Positions 61,908 to 64,000 of a DNA stretch of 64,000 nt are shown piece by piece; the stretch's first letter is position 1; the number at the start of each line of letters is the position of its first letter. This DNA comes from Ktedonobacter robiniae (GTDB lineage Bacteria > Chloroflexota > Ktedonobacteria > Ktedonobacterales > Ktedonobacteraceae): NCBI RefSeq assembly GCF_016587375.1, contig NZ_BNJG01000001.1, positions 2,982,001 to 3,046,000 on the forward strand, read 5' to 3'. The position numbers were made by a program, and so were the translations under genes. The notes beneath the pieces are model-generated. The model had not been told where the DNA came from. It saw only the letters and a list, made by a program, of their open reading frames with translations, and did not search any database.

Positions 61908-64000
61908 ATGCGTAGGCAAGGTGAACCCTCACGGGGACAAGGATGTTGGTGGCAGGCAGCCATATATGGCTTGCTTGCCCTTGTGTTGGCATTGCAGTGG
62001 TTGCTGGTCTCTACAACAGGAGCATTTGCTATGTCGAGGGCGGGGCGTGCGAACGATCCTAGCCAGGAGGTTGCACGTGCCGGAACAGCGGTTGTGCGCT
62101 TGCTTGCTACGTATGAGATCGCATCGGAGACGAGCGCGCAACCTGGGCACTCGGCATCATCTCTGCTCCTGGGATCGCTGGGCGTGCGCAATCAGCTCTT
62201 TTATACCTGTACTGGCCTGGGCACGATTATTGCAAGCTGGTCGGCTGCCGAGTTGAGCCAGCGCTTTCCAGATGCTAGTTTCGCGAATCAGAATACCTGG
62301 GTGCTGACGGATAGCAGCGTCGTAAGCAAAAGTGGCTCAGGTTGTCAGGCAGCAGGCGGCGGACGCCTCGTCACGCTAAAAGTTTATTTTAGTAATCTCT
62401 ATAACAGTGAGGCACAACCAGTTGTCGTGTACGAGTCCGATGCTCAGAGTAGTGTGGCCCTCAATACCTTTTGCCTGGATGAGAGCGAAAGCTGTGCACA
62501 GGATAGCCCGGTCGTATTTTCCTTTAATTCCAATAAACTATATCCATATGTAGATATAGCACAAGCAAATGCTACCCAACCAGCTTCGCTTGGCCTGACT
62601 ACGAGCAGTCCGACCAGCCAGGCTCTACCGCCAGCGAATGTGAACGAGTCGCAAGCTGCGCAATATCTCTCACCTGCGCTTCTGCCAGCGAATGCGGCGC
62701 TCGAACCAGGAACGCCCCTCCTGGATAAAAGCGGGGCCTTAGTACAACTGCGTCTCAAGAGCCAGGCGATAGAGAGAACCGAGTTAGTGGCTGCCTTGCA
62801 GAAGGTGCCACCTACAGGAACGACGCATGTGTTGGATATAAATAGAAGTCTTGAGAATAATGTACATATGAATTGGGTGCAAGGAATCGCAAATTATTAT
62901 CGGCAGCCTCCCGACTATAGACGGGCCGAGGATTTCTTTCATAAGGCATTGCTCGCCAACACGGATTTCGCAGGCGCGCATCTATTTGAGCAGAAGGCAA
63001 GCGAGGCATTGAATGTGAATAAACAATCTACTAGTAGTACCCAGGCAACCGGCACGAGTATCACCATTGCGGGTATCCCGGTCCCGATTTTGCCACTTGT
63101 GATTGCTGTCCTGGCTGTGCTCATTATTCTGCTTATTCTGACCAGCGTCTCCTTTGGTCGTAAGCGTGTGCAGCGTAAGCGACAACGCAGACTACTGGAA
63201 GAGGCTGAGCGTAACGCTTCAGTTGAGGCCTCGCGTATTTCGGAGGAGGAGGCGAAGCTGCGCCAGAAGCTCCCCGCCTGGGAGCATAAGACCATGCCTA
63301 TCGCCAGAGATGACGATGCGGGAGCCACGTACTCTCCCGTACCTGTCACAGCGGAAGCCCCACCAGCAGCGGCGGGCAATATCGCGACGCCAACCGATCA
63401 GCCGACCTTGGTGAATAATACCGCTCCCTCGATGCAGGCCGTGCAACTGGTCTGTCCCAATTGTAAATCCCCAGTGTCAAAGGGCGATAATTTCTGCCAT
63501 CATTGCCGTTGCCCTCTCTCGCCTTCGGCCTCTGGTCTGAATTTGCGTATACCATCACAGTATTTGCGCGACCAGCAAAAAGACGCGGCCCCGGTTGCGG
63601 GAGCCGTTCCCTTCTCCTCTCTCGCCGATCTGCCAACTGTTGAGTTTACGCCTGAATCTGAGGAGGTGAAGGCTCCAGTATCTGAGGTTTCCACTGCCAG
63701 TGATTCTGAGAGGACGGAACCCGGGCATAAACCCAGCAAACCTATTCACTACCTTGTTGGGACGCATACTGATCCTGGTATTAAGCGGAAGCACAAGCCA
63801 AACGAGGATAGCTTCTTTGCGGCCAGAGGGGTATGTCGTGTCTATGGTGAGGTTCTGCCATTTGGCCTCTTTGTGGTGGCTGATGGCATGGGGGGCATGC
63901 CGCGGGACGCGATGCCAGCCGCCTGGCTATCCAGACCATCGTAAACTTTATGGTTCCCAATCTACGGGCGGAGAACGATCTGCCACGCGAGGGCCTGGTG
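61908..64000 (+). CDS. Membrane-spanning PP2C phosphatase with outer domain and zinc ribbon (frameshifted, runs off the window)
   Basis: ATG 61908 with GAGGTAATG upstream. One membrane helix (about 15-38), a large outer region with little homology (about 40-385, including a TPR-like 'DYRRAEDFFHKALLANTDFAGA'), and a second helix (about 388-412). Inside: a coiled coil, a zinc ribbon ('CPNCKSPVSKGDNFCHHCRCPL', about 516-537), and from about 617 the PP2C start 'GTHTDPGIKRKHKPNEDSFFA', 'VVADGMGG'. The frame then stops at 63944, but one more G in the run 63890-63895 restores 'GGHAAGRDASRLAIQTIVNF' to the window end. It is partial at the 3' end. Confidence 0.8.

Overview
The window is bacterial chromosome. 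The gene content fits a soil Chloroflexota of the Ktedonobacteria type: Ser/Thr kinases with an F/Y-R-D catalytic loop and TPR tails, bacterial PH-domain membrane proteins, several ECF sigma/anti-sigma pairs, SWIM and XPB-N-like proteins, polymorphic-toxin debris and many palindromic repeats. The taxon is an inference from gene style; there is no rRNA here to fix it.

Layout. 1-4.3 kb: a frameshifted CvpA-like membrane protein, a double PH-domain/PASTA membrane protein and an RlmD/TrmA-type RNA methyltransferase. 4.3-9.7 kb (minus strand): a bactofilin-like membrane protein, an anti-sigma/ECF sigma pair, an orphan membrane sensor without an output domain and a DMT transporter. 9.7-14.1 kb: an eroded accessory island. 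It has two copies of a tyrosine-recombinase C-terminus with the same 3' hairpin, a secreted repeat protein, a DUF1269-like protein, broken small genes, a tRNA-like locus, a divergent tRNA-Glu and tRNA-Leu. 14.1-17.9 kb: a MerR regulator and MFS exporter carrying near-identical MerR operators, an internally deleted luciferase-like oxidoreductase pseudogene and a UshA-like phosphoesterase. 18.3-27.4 kb: mnmG, a response regulator/histidine kinase pair, endonuclease V, a methyltransferase and two oxidoreductases. 27.9-35.2 kb: a solute:sodium symporter with a small membrane partner, pyruvate phosphate dikinase, a HEPN-domain protein, a glycine-zipper stress protein and tag. 35.5-47.3 kb: a second sigma/anti-sigma pair, hydrolase, thiolase, MFS, acyl-CoA mutase large subunit, a tandem-GNAT protein, prmA and rsmE. 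47.6-52.5 kb: a two-gene SWIM/XPB-N operon. 52.5-58.3 kb: repeat-rich debris, tRNA-Gly and tRNA-Cys, recO, a RepA/KaiC-like ATPase and a frameshifted MFS. 58.4-64 kb: hisD and a Ser/Thr kinase-PP2C phosphatase pair that runs off the end.

The most striking non-genic content is repeats. There are five copies of a ~60-105 bp palindromic element (core CCCCGAATGGGG), three copies of a ~210-245 bp MITE-like element with long inner inverted repeats, two smaller REP-like palindrome families, and several very long perfect hairpins (21-32 bp arms) between genes, most of which can act as terminators. Three otherwise intact genes are each broken by the apparent loss of one G from a G-run, and a fourth small broken gene shows a similar one-base pattern. 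This suggests either sequencing error or slippage. Most genes look like ordinary housekeeping or regulatory genes. The better leads for new biology are the SWIM/XPB-N pair, the zinc-ribbon PP2C receptor, the orphan sensor, the lone HEPN protein and the repeat families.
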